Shown here in pieces: positions 47,736-55,754 of a DNA stretch of 64,000 nt; within the stretch, counting starts at the first letter, position 1, and each line of letters opens with the position of its first letter. A program made the translations under genes and the position numbers. Under the pieces are notes generated by a model. It was not told where the DNA came from and ran no database searches. It saw only the letters and a list, made by a program, of their open reading frames with translations. Origin of the DNA: an uncultured bacterium (GTDB lineage Bacteria; Cyanobacteriota; Vampirovibrionia; Gastranaerophilales; Gastranaerophilaceae); contig CACYTP010000001.1 in NCBI GenBank assembly GCA_902777385.1, positions 186,001 through 250,000 of the forward strand. Direction: 5' to 3'.

Positions 47736-49829
47736 ATGGCTCAAGGTGGAGGGGGTAATAATCCGATAAGTGAATTATTTTTAGCAGTGTTTGTATTGAC
47801 ACTGTTATTGATTTTGCTTGTAGAAATGCCGAATTGGGTTATAAACTTCTCTATTTGTTTAAATATTACACTTGGTATTGTACTGTTGATGTTTGGTTTG
47901 TATGTTCAAAAGCCGTTGGAATTATCTTCATTCCCTTCAATTATTCTTCTTGGTACAATGTTTCGACTGGTATTATCAATTGCATCAACAAGGTTGATTT
48001 TGTCTAAGGGTGAAGCAGGAGAGGTAATTCATGCTTTCGGAACTTTCGTTACCGGCGGTAATATGGTAGTTGGGGGCGTAATATTCCTAATTATTACTGT
48101 TGTACAGTTTATGGTAATTACAAAGGGTGCCGAACGTATTGCGGAAGTTTCTGCACGTTTTGCATTGGATGCTATGCCAGGAAAGCAGATGACGATTGAT
48201 GCAAATTTTAATGCAGGTCTAATATCCCCTGAAGAAGCTACAAAACAGCGTGAAGATTTATCCAGAGAATCAAGTTTATTTGGTAGTATGGATGGTGCTA
48301 TGAAATTCGTAAAAGGGGATACTATTGCAGGTATTATTATCGTATTAATTAATATTATAGGAGGCTTGTGTGTCGGATGTTTGATGAACCAGATGCAGAT
48401 TGAAGATGCGGTTTCAAAATATACGGTATTAACTATTGGTGACGGTTTGGCATCACAAGTTCCTTCATTGTTGATGTCAATTGCAGCAGGTATATTTATG
48501 ACACGTTCATCAGCTCAGAGTGCATCATTAGGTGCTGATGTTACAGGTCAGATTATGACAAAACCTTACGCATTATTTTTTGCGGCAGGATTTTTGGCAT
48601 TGTTGGCTGTTACAGGGCCTATTACAGGTTTACCTTGGTTTCCGTTCACATTGTTTGCGGTTGGTTTAGCAGTCGCAGGCTTCTCTGTATTAATCAATGC
48701 TGATGTTCAATCTCAGTTAGGACAATTGGAAAACGTAAGACAGAATATGCAAGACCTTGTTAATCCGAACCGTATGTATGAACGATTGGGTGTTGATGTA
48801 TTAAGCTTGCAGGTTGGTTCTAATTTGCTTGTGATTGCCGATCCTGATCAGGAAGGTCAATTACTTGCAAAGATTGCAGCGTTACGTCAAAGAGTTACTG
48901 ATGAATTAGGTTATATTATACCGAATATTCGTATTATGGACTCGTCAGCACTTGATGCTAACGAATATTTGCTTGCAATTCGCGGTAATACTGTCGCAAC
49001 AGGTTATGTATATCCGGGACGTGTTATGGTTATTGCCGATCAGTGGGATTCAGTAAAACAAGAAGTTCCTGAAGATGCAATAATAGGTATTGACCCGACA
49101 TACCAAACTCAGGCATACTGGTTAAAACCTGAAGATGCAAAAACGGCTCGTTCTGTGACGGCTGTTGATTCTACCGACGTAATTGTTACTCACTTGCAGG
49201 AATGTGTGAGAAAGCATGTTGACGAGGTTATGACAAAGACAGATGTCTTGAAGTTGATGGAACTTGTACGTTCTCAAGATCCTACGCTTGTTAATGACCT
49301 TGTTCCGACAATTATTTCTACGAGTGACTTGAGAAAGATTTTTGTAAACTTAATCAGAGAAAAAGTTTCGATTAAAGATATTATATTTGTATTTGAAAGA
49401 CTTTGCGATTATGCGAGATTTTCTAAAGAGCCTGATATTTTATCCGAGCGTTTGAGAGCTGCATTGGGACGTCAAATATGTTTGTCTAATGTAAGTGAAG
49501 ATAATATTCTTTATGCCTTGACGCTTTCTCCTGATTGGGAAAAGACTTTAGATGACAGCTGTCAGAGAACAGAGTTGGGTACAATGTTCCTGTTAAATCC
49601 TGTTCAGGTTCAGGAATTAATTGAAACTACTGCAAATACTCTTATGAGAGCTCATCAGACTTGCGGACAGCAGCCTGTAATATTATGTTCTCCAAGAATA
49701 AGACTTCCTCTTTATCAGTTACTTGAGCGTCACATTCCGACAATTGTCGTAATTTCATATTCAGAATTGATAACTGATATTAAAGTAGATGCAGTAGATA
49801 CTATTGGTGAAAGTTATACATTATCTTAG
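47736..49829 (+). CDS. flhA: Flagellar export gate protein FlhA
   Basis: 697 residues, the standard length. The N-terminal half has about eight membrane helices, with [32 protein letters not shown] and the FHIPEP-type loop [17 protein letters not shown], cited by [11 protein letters not shown]-like residues. The cytoplasmic half (about 340-697) includes [14 protein letters not shown] and [11 protein letters not shown]. It forms the export gate ring. It starts directly after fliH. Confidence 0.95.
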   Translation: MAQGGGGNNPISELFLAVFVLTLLLILLVEMPNWVINFSICLNITLGIVLLMFGLYVQKPLELSSFPSIILLGTMFRLVLSIASTRLILSKGEAGEVIHAFGTFVTGGNMVVGGVIFLIITVVQFMVITKGAERIAEVSARFALDAMPGKQMTIDANFNAGLISPEEATKQREDLSRESSLFGSMDGAMKFVKGDTIAGIIIVLINIIGGLCVGCLMNQMQIEDAVSKYTVLTIGDGLASQVPSLLMSIAAGIFMTRSSAQSASLGADVTGQIMTKPYALFFAAGFLALLAVTGPITGLPWFPFTLFAVGLAVAGFSVLINADVQSQLGQLENVRQNMQDLVNPNRMYERLGVDVLSLQVGSNLLVIADPDQEGQLLAKIAALRQRVTDELGYIIPNIRIMDSSALDANEYLLAIRGNTVATGYVYPGRVMVIADQWDSVKQEVPEDAIIGIDPTYQTQAYWLKPEDAKTARSVTAVDSTDVIVTHLQECVRKHVDEVMTKTDVLKLMELVRSQDPTLVNDLVPTIISTSDLRKIFVNLIREKVSIKDIIFVFERLCDYARFSKEPDILSERLRAALGRQICLSNVSEDNILYALTLSPDWEKTLDDSCQRTELGTMFLLNPVQVQELIETTANTLMRAHQTCGQQPVILCSPRIRLPLYQLLERHIPTIVVISYSELITDIKVDAVDTIGESYTLS

Positions 49830-49831
49830 TT

Positions 49832-50038
49832 ATGAAACAAATAATATTATTTTTGATAAAAATATACCAGTCAATTTCAAAACATACTCCGCCGGTGTGC
49901 CGTTTTACTCCAACTTGTTCGGAATATACAAGACAGGCGGTTGAAAAATACGGAGTAATAAAAGGTCTGTGGCTTGGAATGAAACGTATTTCAAAATGTC
50001 ATCCTTGGCATGAAGGCGGTTATGATCCTCTGGAATAA
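49832..50038 (+). CDS. yidD: YidD membrane-protein insertion efficiency factor
   Basis: 68 residues. [19 protein letters not shown] and [20 protein letters not shown] match the YidD family nearly throughout, cited by their cores [10 protein letters not shown] and [15 protein letters not shown]. It assists YidC-dependent insertion. It starts two bases after flhA and ends at a strong terminator. Confidence 0.95.
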   Translation: MKQIILFLIKIYQSISKHTPPVCRFTPTCSEYTRQAVEKYGVIKGLWLGMKRISKCHPWHEGGYDPLE

Positions 50039-50051
50039 TATTTGGCATTAA

Positions 50052-50081
50052 AAAACGGCACCTGTGAAGAGATGCCGTTTT
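50052..50081. terminator. Bidirectional terminator between yidD and rpsO
   Basis: AAAACGGCA (50052-50060) pairs with TGCCGTTTT (50073-50081), with T runs on both strands. Confidence 0.85.
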
Positions 50082-50098
50082 ATTGTTTGTTTGAAAAA

Positions 50099-50368
50099 TT
50101 ATCCTCTGATACCTAATTTTTTAATTAAAGATCTGTAACCTTCCAAATCTCTTGATTTTAAGTAAGAAAGTAATCTCTTTCTTTTACCTACCATCATGTA
50201 AAGACCTCTTTTTGTAGCGAAGTCTTTTTGATTAGATTTCAGGTGTTCTGTTAATTCGGAAATCTTTTTGCTAAGCATAGCAATCTGAACTTCAGCAGAA
50301 CCGGTATCTTTTTCGTTAGCACCATATTCTTTAATGATGTCTTGTTTGTTTTTCAAGTTGATTGACAT
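50099..50368 (-). CDS. rpsO: 30S ribosomal protein S15
   Basis: 89 residues, the exact S15 size. [24 protein letters not shown] and [26 protein letters not shown], cited by [11 protein letters not shown] and [10 protein letters not shown], are diagnostic. It binds 16S rRNA helix h20-h22 and organises the platform. S15 often represses its own translation, and a structured leader precedes the gene. Confidence 0.97.
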   Translation of the reverse strand: MSINLKNKQDIIKEYGANEKDTGSAEVQIAMLSKKISELTEHLKSNQKDFATKRGLYMMVGKRKRLLSYLKSRDLEGYRSLIKKLGIRG

Positions 50369-50425
50369 AATAATTTTTCCTTTATTTCGTATGAGTACAA
50401 ATTGGCGTAAGCACTCTACACCCGT

Positions 50426-50454
50426 ATATTAATACGCTAAAAGAAAAATTGCAA
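50426..50454 (-). promoter_or_regulatory. rpsO promoter
   Basis: On the minus strand TTGCAA (50454-50449), a 17-base spacer, then TAATAT (50431-50426). The predicted leader of about 50 bases contains the stem GGTGTA/TACGCC around GAGTGCT, and ACTC downstream could pair with that loop as a pseudoknot. Confidence 0.6.
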
Positions 50455-50473
50455 TACATGATGTTAATAAAAA

Positions 50474-51067
50474 TTAAGTTATTCTGTGAGAAATGTCACC
50501 TGCAATATCCAAATATATGTCTGCATCAAGTTTTGCTTCAGAATAATCTTTGTATGCCTTATTGTAGTTTCCTTTTCTTACAGAACTGTCATTTGAGTTT
50601 TGGTATTCTCTTAGTAATCTTTCGCAAGTCTTTTTCAAATCTGCAGCCTGACCTTTTGCGAGCAAATATTTATTCCAGATTTCTTCAAATTCTGCCATCT
50701 TCTTTTCGTGACGTTCAATAAGCATATCTACAAATGCGTCAGATAAATTTCCGGCTTTTAATTCTGCCTGAACCTGTGCTCTGATTTTAGGATTTGAAAT
50801 TTTATCAAGCCTTTTATCAATTTTTTCCTGTTGTTCTTCTTCTTTTTTTTGTGCAGCAGAGTTTCTGTTTACATTATAAAATAAACTTACACCTTTTAAG
50901 TCAGGTAAAGCATTACTGCCTTGGGCTGCAAAATTAAACACGCCCAATTGATTTAGTCTGTTGAGCATGCTTGTTGCGTAGCGATTGTAATCACCGCCAA
51001 ACTCTGCCTGTAGTTTTGGATCGTTTTGAAATTCTTGTGGTGATACTATTCTGTTAACATCAGCCAT
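50474..51067 (-). CDS. Coiled-coil protein, unknown function
   Basis: 197 residues, no signal peptide or membrane helix. The N-terminus (SPQEFQNDPKLQAEFGGDYN) looks like a small domain. Residues about 85-190 are Lys/Glu-rich helices with coiled-coil character (KKEEEQQEKIDKRLDKI, then EKKMAEFEEIW). A GAGGAATTAC-type ribosome site is present. The opening MADVNRIVSPQEFQ suggests a lineage-specific family; no function can be given. Confidence 0.7.
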   Translation of the reverse strand: MADVNRIVSPQEFQNDPKLQAEFGGDYNRYATSMLNRLNQLGVFNFAAQGSNALPDLKGVSLFYNVNRNSAAQKKEEEQQEKIDKRLDKISNPKIRAQVQAELKAGNLSDAFVDMLIERHEKKMAEFEEIWNKYLLAKGQAADLKKTCERLLREYQNSNDSSVRKGNYNKAYKDYSEAKLDADIYLDIAGDISHRIT

Positions 51068-51241
51068 TGTAATTCCTCACATTCATATCCTATGTATATA
51101 TAAACGTTTTTTTTATAGGGAATTTTCTCATGTTTTTGGTTTTGTTAAAAAAACTTAACATGTTTCTGAATTTAATCAATTTTTGGCAGATGAAAAACTT
51201 TTAAAAAATACGGGGAATTTATACAAGGGGAATATTGAATT

Positions 51242-51982
51242 ATGGGTGACGGAAAAGTTGAATATGTAAATTTCGGCGGTGCTTTGGTACCTGAAAACAG
51301 CAGAAGGACGACTATACCTGATGAGGAAACAGGTAAAAAACTTTACTGTGTATTTTTGGATGATAAAGGAACAAAGATTACTTATCCCGAGCAAAATAAA
51401 AAACAGCCAAAACAGATTGAGTATGTCAAATTAACCTCAAGCAGAGCCAGTTTATTTGGGGGTGAGGCTACTGTACATGAAACAAATATAAGCAAGGCTC
51501 AATTTGATTCAATATGGGAAGATGCACGTTCATTTACTTCCTGTGAGAATTTAAACGCTAATAGTGTTAAATCTTACTATAAGGGTGATAATAATTTAAG
51601 ACATGTTGAGACCGGAACTAATACCGGATTAAAATGGTATTACGAAGGATTTGTTGATACTCAGCCAAAAGTTGAAATTCAGCAGGAAGGGTTGTTGTTC
51701 AATACTAATAAGATGAAAGTTTCAAACTTTAGTGGTGCAACTGTCAAGGGTTCTGAAGATGAAGATGATATTACCCTGCAAAATTCTGATAATTGTACAA
51801 TAGAAGTTGATTCAGATAACAACAACATACTGTTTTCCGATAATGTAAAAGTAGTTAACGGTTCAGGCAACAAGGTTGTTGCAGGTGATTATGACAAAAC
51901 TACATTTGCAAAATTTGATTACAATACTGCAAAAGAAACTGCCGTGAAACAGTATAAAAGTGAAGGAAAATATAAACAATAA
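51242..51982 (+). CDS. Beta-rich protein, unknown function
   Basis: 246 residues without signal peptide or membrane helix. VEYVNFGGALVPENSRRT opens the protein. The last third has short repeated strands with NNNIL, NVKVVNGSGN and SDNCTIEVDS that suggest a small beta-helix or beta-roll. One Cys occurs in ARSFTSCEN. AAGGGG precedes the ATG by ten bases. Its 3' end overlaps an open frame continuing into the second pseudopilin. No family recognised. Confidence 0.7.
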   Translation: MGDGKVEYVNFGGALVPENSRRTTIPDEETGKKLYCVFLDDKGTKITYPEQNKKQPKQIEYVKLTSSRASLFGGEATVHETNISKAQFDSIWEDARSFTSCENLNANSVKSYYKGDNNLRHVETGTNTGLKWYYEGFVDTQPKVEIQQEGLLFNTNKMKVSNFSGATVKGSEDEDDITLQNSDNCTIEVDSDNNNILFSDNVKVVNGSGNKVVAGDYDKTTFAKFDYNTAKETAVKQYKSEGKYKQ

Positions 51983-51995
51983 AGTTTTCTATTTA

Positions 51996-52036
51996 TTTTC
52001 GGGTGAGGGGTCAGACCTTTCAGATAGTGTTAAATC
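51996..52036 (+). repeat. 41-base segment shared with first pseudopilin (copy 2)
   Basis: Identical to 37428-37468. Here the left half of the palindromic element is missing, so only its right end (TTTTCGGGTGAGGGG) and 26 following bases remain. Confidence 0.9.
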
Positions 52037-52065
52037 TTTAGTATCAACAGTCGAAAAAACGGCTG

Positions 52066-52105
52066 GATTGCCGCGGTCGCAAGGCTACTTGCTCCCTCGC
52101 AATGA
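52066..52105. repeat. GC-rich palindromic element inside pseudopilin leader
   Basis: ATTGCCGCGGTCGCAAG (52067-52083) and CTTGCTCCCTCGCAAT (52088-52103) form an imperfect hairpin. It resembles dispersed ATTGC...GCAAT palindromes seen in other bacterial genomes. It is in frame, adding about 13 residues (GLPRSQGYLLPRN). Confidence 0.6.
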
Positions 52106-52106
52106 C

Positions 52107-52832
52107 ATGGGTAGTAAAGTCGCCTTTACTTTGGCAGAGGTTTTAATCACCCTCGGAATAATCGGAGTAGTTGCGGCAATGACTTTGCCTGCCTTAATTC
52201 AGAATTATCAAAAGGCACAGGCTGTATCTCAACTTAAAAGAAGTTATGCTGTTGTTCAAAATGCTGTAGAGTTTATAAGAGGTGAATATGACGGTATTGA
52301 TATGAATGCAATGCCATTTGTGCATATGGTAAATGGTCATCCAAAATATTTTGATATGGCAATGTTTGCCGATGAATTAAGTAAACATTTAAATTATTTA
52401 GAAAAAGGTTATCATAGTGCATATTCTGATGAAGTAAAAATGTGTTTACCGGAAAATACTGACAAAAGCTATAAATGGGCAAATGCTTCAAAGCAGACGG
52501 GTTGGGGTGTTGTAAGATATTGGTGGAAACTAAATGATGGCTCCTGTATAGGGTTTAATTCTCGTGGCAATAATCAAAATTGGGTAGAAGGTAATGATAA
52601 AGTGGTTCTCTTTTATATAGATATAAATGGAAGTGATAAAAATCCTAACCAATTTGGCAAAGATACTTTTGTTTTTGAATTGTTGCATAGTGGTAAAGTA
52701 ATACCATTTTTAGACAATAGTACAGATCATAGTTGTGCTTTAAATGGTTCGTCTGCATACAAAGGTTTGACATGTGCTAATAAAATTATAAATGACGGTT
52801 GGCAGATAAAGCATGATTATCCTTGGAAATAG
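52107..52832 (+). CDS. Type II/IV pseudopilin-like protein
   Basis: 241 residues from the ATG at 52107. MGSKVA is a short basic leader, then FTLAEVLITLGIIGVVAAM is the prepilin cleavage and membrane-helix motif. QNYQKAQAVSQLKRSY follows, then a variable secreted domain with at least four Cys and a terminal NDGWQIKHDYPWK. The frame is open back to GTG 51960, through the 41-base repeat and a palindrome, but a leader of over 50 residues would be unusual. No good ribosome site precedes either start. Probably part of a type II secretion or type IV pilus-like apparatus processed by prepilin peptidase. Confidence 0.82.
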   Translation: MGSKVAFTLAEVLITLGIIGVVAAMTLPALIQNYQKAQAVSQLKRSYAVVQNAVEFIRGEYDGIDMNAMPFVHMVNGHPKYFDMAMFADELSKHLNYLEKGYHSAYSDEVKMCLPENTDKSYKWANASKQTGWGVVRYWWKLNDGSCIGFNSRGNNQNWVEGNDKVVLFYIDINGSDKNPNQFGKDTFVFELLHSGKVIPFLDNSTDHSCALNGSSAYKGLTCANKIINDGWQIKHDYPWK

Positions 52833-52903
52833 TATTATATGCTGTCGGTTGTTCATAAGCTGATATTTTTATGTATGATATAATATATAAAAAGGTAAAG
52901 CTT

Positions 52904-53386
52904 ATGACGGATTACAAAACATATCTTGACAACGGAATAGAAGATATTAACAGCGGAAGATTTAACAGCGGAATTGATAATATCAATAAATCTCTCGAGT
53001 TAAAGCATGATTGGGCAATACCGTATTTTTACAGGGCAGTTGCTTATGATGCGTTGGAAGAGTTCAACGAAGCTATGCTCGATTATACAAAAGCTCTTCA
53101 GCTTGATGATAAGATGGCTGATGCTTATTATAACCGTGCAAGAATTATTCTCTCAAGAAAAGATATTGATAATCCAAAAATTGAAAATGCGGTTAAGGAT
53201 TTGGAAAAAGCTCTTGAACTTGATGACAAGTTTATAGATGCCCTGTATGCAATGGCTGCTGCCAAGAAGAAACTGGGTAATTACCATGAAGCACTGGTTT
53301 ATCTTGAAAGACTTTTGCAAATTCAGCCGGATTCTGTTTGGGCAAAAGCTCTGAAAAAACTTATTCTGCAAAAATATATTGTATAA
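52904..53386 (+). CDS. Tetratricopeptide repeat protein
   Basis: 160 residues with about three TPR units: WAIPYFYRAVAYDALEEFNEA, cited by YFYRAVAYDALEEF, ADAYYNRARIILSRKD and DALYAMAAAKKKLGNYHEA. No signal peptide, so it is cytoplasmic. The ATG at 52904 follows AAAGGTAAAG; the frame start at 52871 lacks a site. Likely a protein-interaction adaptor with unknown partner. Confidence 0.82.
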   Translation: MTDYKTYLDNGIEDINSGRFNSGIDNINKSLELKHDWAIPYFYRAVAYDALEEFNEAMLDYTKALQLDDKMADAYYNRARIILSRKDIDNPKIENAVKDLEKALELDDKFIDALYAMAAAKKKLGNYHEALVYLERLLQIQPDSVWAKALKKLILQKYIV

Positions 53387-53397
53387 TCCTAATATAA

Positions 53398-53420
53398 TAA
53401 AAAGACCGGTTGTACCGGTC
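53398..53420 (-). terminator. Terminator on minus strand, downstream of small gene
   Basis: On the minus strand GACCGGT (53420-53414), loop ACA, ACCGGTC (53410-53404), then five T. It faces the 44-residue gene at 53498-53632. The 53387-53797 stretch otherwise holds only that gene and a second hairpin. Confidence 0.75.
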
Positions 53421-53497
53421 CGAACCACATAATAAACTCTCTTTTAAAACACTCCTTAGAGAATCTCTTTCTCATAATCCCTATCAAACAGCTAAGC

Positions 53498-53632
53498 TTA
53501 TTTTTCGATAGCTTTTTCTGTTTTTTCAATCTCTTCAATAAGAAATCTTAGTTTATCTTTAAAAAATTCCAGAAATAAACCGATTTCATTCTTAAAACTG
53601 TAGGCACCGGGCCAAATTGCATATTTGTACAT
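53498..53632 (-). CDS. Small protein of 44 residues
   Basis: ATG at 53632, stop TAA at 53500-53498. The product begins MYKYAIWPGAYSFKNEIGLF and ends in a charged amphipathic helix (FFKDKLRFLIEEIEKTEKAI). CTAAGGAG lies nine bases before the ATG, and a minus-strand terminator lies about 78 bases past the stop, so it has its own transcription unit. There is no signal peptide. The function is unknown. Confidence 0.65.
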   Translation of the reverse strand: MYKYAIWPGAYSFKNEIGLFLEFFKDKLRFLIEEIEKTEKAIEK

Positions 53633-53742
53633 TATTATTTCTCCTTAGAATTTATCTAACCTTCGTATTTTTGTTTACGGTGTTTTAAATTTTTTCTTTA
53701 GAATTTTTATAATTATGTTAAGATTTTGTTACATAAAACAGC

Positions 53743-53769
53743 AAAAAAAATTCCGATTTTAATCGGAAT
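53743..53769 (-). terminator. Rho-independent terminator on minus strand
   Basis: On the minus strand ATTCCGAT (53769-53762), loop TAAA, ATCGGAAT (53757-53750), then seven T. It ends the 53798-54175 gene. Confidence 0.85.
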
Positions 53770-53797
53770 GGTGGACAGATAATATAATTTAGTTAGG

Positions 53798-54175
53798 TTA
53801 ATTATAAATTTTATTCATAGTTCTTCTGCTGTTTAAAACAAGTTGTGCAAGAATAAATAGCGACATAATATTCATCATATTTGTATATCCCATATATCCT
53901 ATCCATGCGATTACTCCGGTCAAAAATAACAGGAACATGTTTTTGCGGTTTTCAATTTTTCGGGATTGTTTTTTCAGTAAAATATTTAAATTTGTCTTAT
54001 AAACTTTGTTATCAGGATTGAACTTTAAGGCTTTGTTTAAATATCTGATTGCCATGATATCGTCTTTTCTGTATTTATTTAAAAATACCGCATAGTCATT
54101 GTATAAAGATGCATTTACCGGATTTAGTTTTATTGCTTTTATATATTCATGTTCTATTTTATCTGTTCTGTTCAT
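53798..54175 (-). CDS. TPR protein with C-terminal membrane helices
   Basis: 125 residues. Residues 5-65 contain two TPR-like units (EYIKAIKLNPVNASLYNDYA and AIRYLNKALKFNPDNKVYK). Residues about 80-115 form two membrane helices (MFLLFLTGVIAWIGYMGYTN and IMSLFILAQLVL), followed by a short basic tail. The TPR part is predicted cytoplasmic. GAGAAGGAG precedes the ATG. Function unknown. Confidence 0.75.
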   Translation of the reverse strand: MNRTDKIEHEYIKAIKLNPVNASLYNDYAVFLNKYRKDDIMAIRYLNKALKFNPDNKVYKTNLNILLKKQSRKIENRKNMFLLFLTGVIAWIGYMGYTNMMNIMSLFILAQLVLNSRRTMNKIYN

Positions 54176-54311
54176 TTGTCTTTCTCCTTCTCTTCTTTCT
54201 GATTACATTTTGATAATATAATTCAGATGCGTCAAAAACGGACGAATTAAAAAATACTTTTAATTTATTTAAAAAAATGTTAGAATTAATTTAACTAACA
54301 TAGGAGTTTTT

Positions 54312-55754
54312 ATGATAAATGCGGCTATAAAACAACTGATAACTTATGGAACAGAAAACAATCTGGTAAATAAACGGGATAAAAATTATATTATCAATAA
54401 AGTTTTAGAAATCCTTAAATTAAATGAATATATAGAACCTGCGGATGAATATAGTAATGTGTCGTTAGAGGATATATTTGATTTAATTACGGATTATGCA
54501 GTAAAAAATAACATAACAGATGGCAGCGATAAAGATTTAGGCTTGTTGAAATCCCGTATTATGGCTACACTTTTGCCAATGCCGCATGAAATAAATGACA
54601 ATTTTAAAAAGTTGTACAGAATTTCGCCTAAAAAATCTACTAATTGGTTTTATGAATTTTCAAAAGCTTCAAATTATGTTGACAAGTATCGTGCTGTCAA
54701 AAATGTGAAATGGAATGTATCTACCAAATACGGTAAAATGGATATATGTATTGATTTATTTGATAAAAGTTCTGATGACAAGTCAGGATATCCAAAATGC
54801 AAATATTGTCATGAAAATGAAGGATTTATGAGGGATGCAAATTTGAGAATGCTCCCTATAACTTTGAATAAAGAAGACTGGATGTTTTGGTATTCTCCGG
54901 AAGGATATTATAATGAGCAGTGTATCGCCTCAAATCCTGAGCATAAGACAGGCGATTTAAGCAGTGAAACTTTTACAAAGCTGTTTGAATTTCTGAATAT
55001 ATTTCCGCATTATTATATTGGTGCAGATTCTTGTATCCCGTTTGCAGATGATTATAAACCTGTGCATGAGGCATTTATCGGCGGAAATTACGAATTTGCC
55101 ATAAATCGTGCTGATGTTGAAAAATATTTTCAGGTTAAGCGTTTTGAGGATATTCAAATTGGTATTCTTAATTGGCCTTTATCTGTGATAAGGATAAGAA
55201 ACAATGACTACACTAAAATAGTAAAACTTGCCGAATATATATCAGGCAAGTGGAAAGTTTACCGTGATGATAGTATCGGACTTATTGAAAGTGCGGGTAC
55301 AGAACCTTGTAATACTATTGTACCTGTTGCCAGAAGGCTCGGTGATTTGTATGAAATTGATTTAATTCTGAGAAATAATATCAAAAATTCCGAGCATCCT
55401 TTAGGAGTATTTCATACTGATGAAAAGTATCATCACATTAAAAAAGAACATCTTACCGTAACTGATCTTATGGGAATGCTTATTCTGCCGGCTTCTTTAA
55501 ATGATGAAATGAAACTTCTTGCCGATAAAATTTTAGAAGGCGAAGATTTGAGAGCGGATGAAAGTACCGCAAAGCATGCACATTGGGTCGAACATTTTAT
55601 TATGGAATACGACGATATTTCTGAAGATAATATTATGGAAATTTTGCAGAATGAACTCGGACGCAGTTATATAGGTATGCTTGACAGTGCTGCCGTATTC
55701 AAACGTGATGATAACGGTAAAAAAGCATTTGACAGGTTTATTGAAACTTTATAG
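54312..55754 (+). CDS. galT: UDP-glucose-hexose-1-phosphate uridylyltransferase, class II
   Basis: 480 residues, close to the size of the Firmicutes-type (class II) GalT. The N-terminal helical region and MPHEINDNFKKLYRISPKKSTNWFYEFSKASNYV are characteristic, cited by SPKKSTNWFYEFSK. CKYCHENEGF holds the Cys pair, and PVHEAFIGGNYEF, the FPHYYIGADSCIP segment and a later HPLGVFHTDEKYHHIKKE are typical. It transfers UMP between glucose and galactose 1-phosphates. galK and galE are not adjacent. An extended -10 (TGTTAGAAT) and AGGAG precede the ATG. Confidence 0.92.
   Translation: MINAAIKQLITYGTENNLVNKRDKNYIINKVLEILKLNEYIEPADEYSNVSLEDIFDLITDYAVKNNITDGSDKDLGLLKSRIMATLLPMPHEINDNFKKLYRISPKKSTNWFYEFSKASNYVDKYRAVKNVKWNVSTKYGKMDICIDLFDKSSDDKSGYPKCKYCHENEGFMRDANLRMLPITLNKEDWMFWYSPEGYYNEQCIASNPEHKTGDLSSETFTKLFEFLNIFPHYYIGADSCIPFADDYKPVHEAFIGGNYEFAINRADVEKYFQVKRFEDIQIGILNWPLSVIRIRNNDYTKIVKLAEYISGKWKVYRDDSIGLIESAGTEPCNTIVPVARRLGDLYEIDLILRNNIKNSEHPLGVFHTDEKYHHIKKEHLTVTDLMGMLILPASLNDEMKLLADKILEGEDLRADESTAKHAHWVEHFIMEYDDISEDNIMEILQNELGRSYIGMLDSAAVFKRDDNGKKAFDRFIETL

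Noticed and set aside
53398-53420. Plus-strand terminator for the TPR gene
   Set aside because: The stem has a T run only on the minus strand; on the plus strand it is followed by CGAACC.
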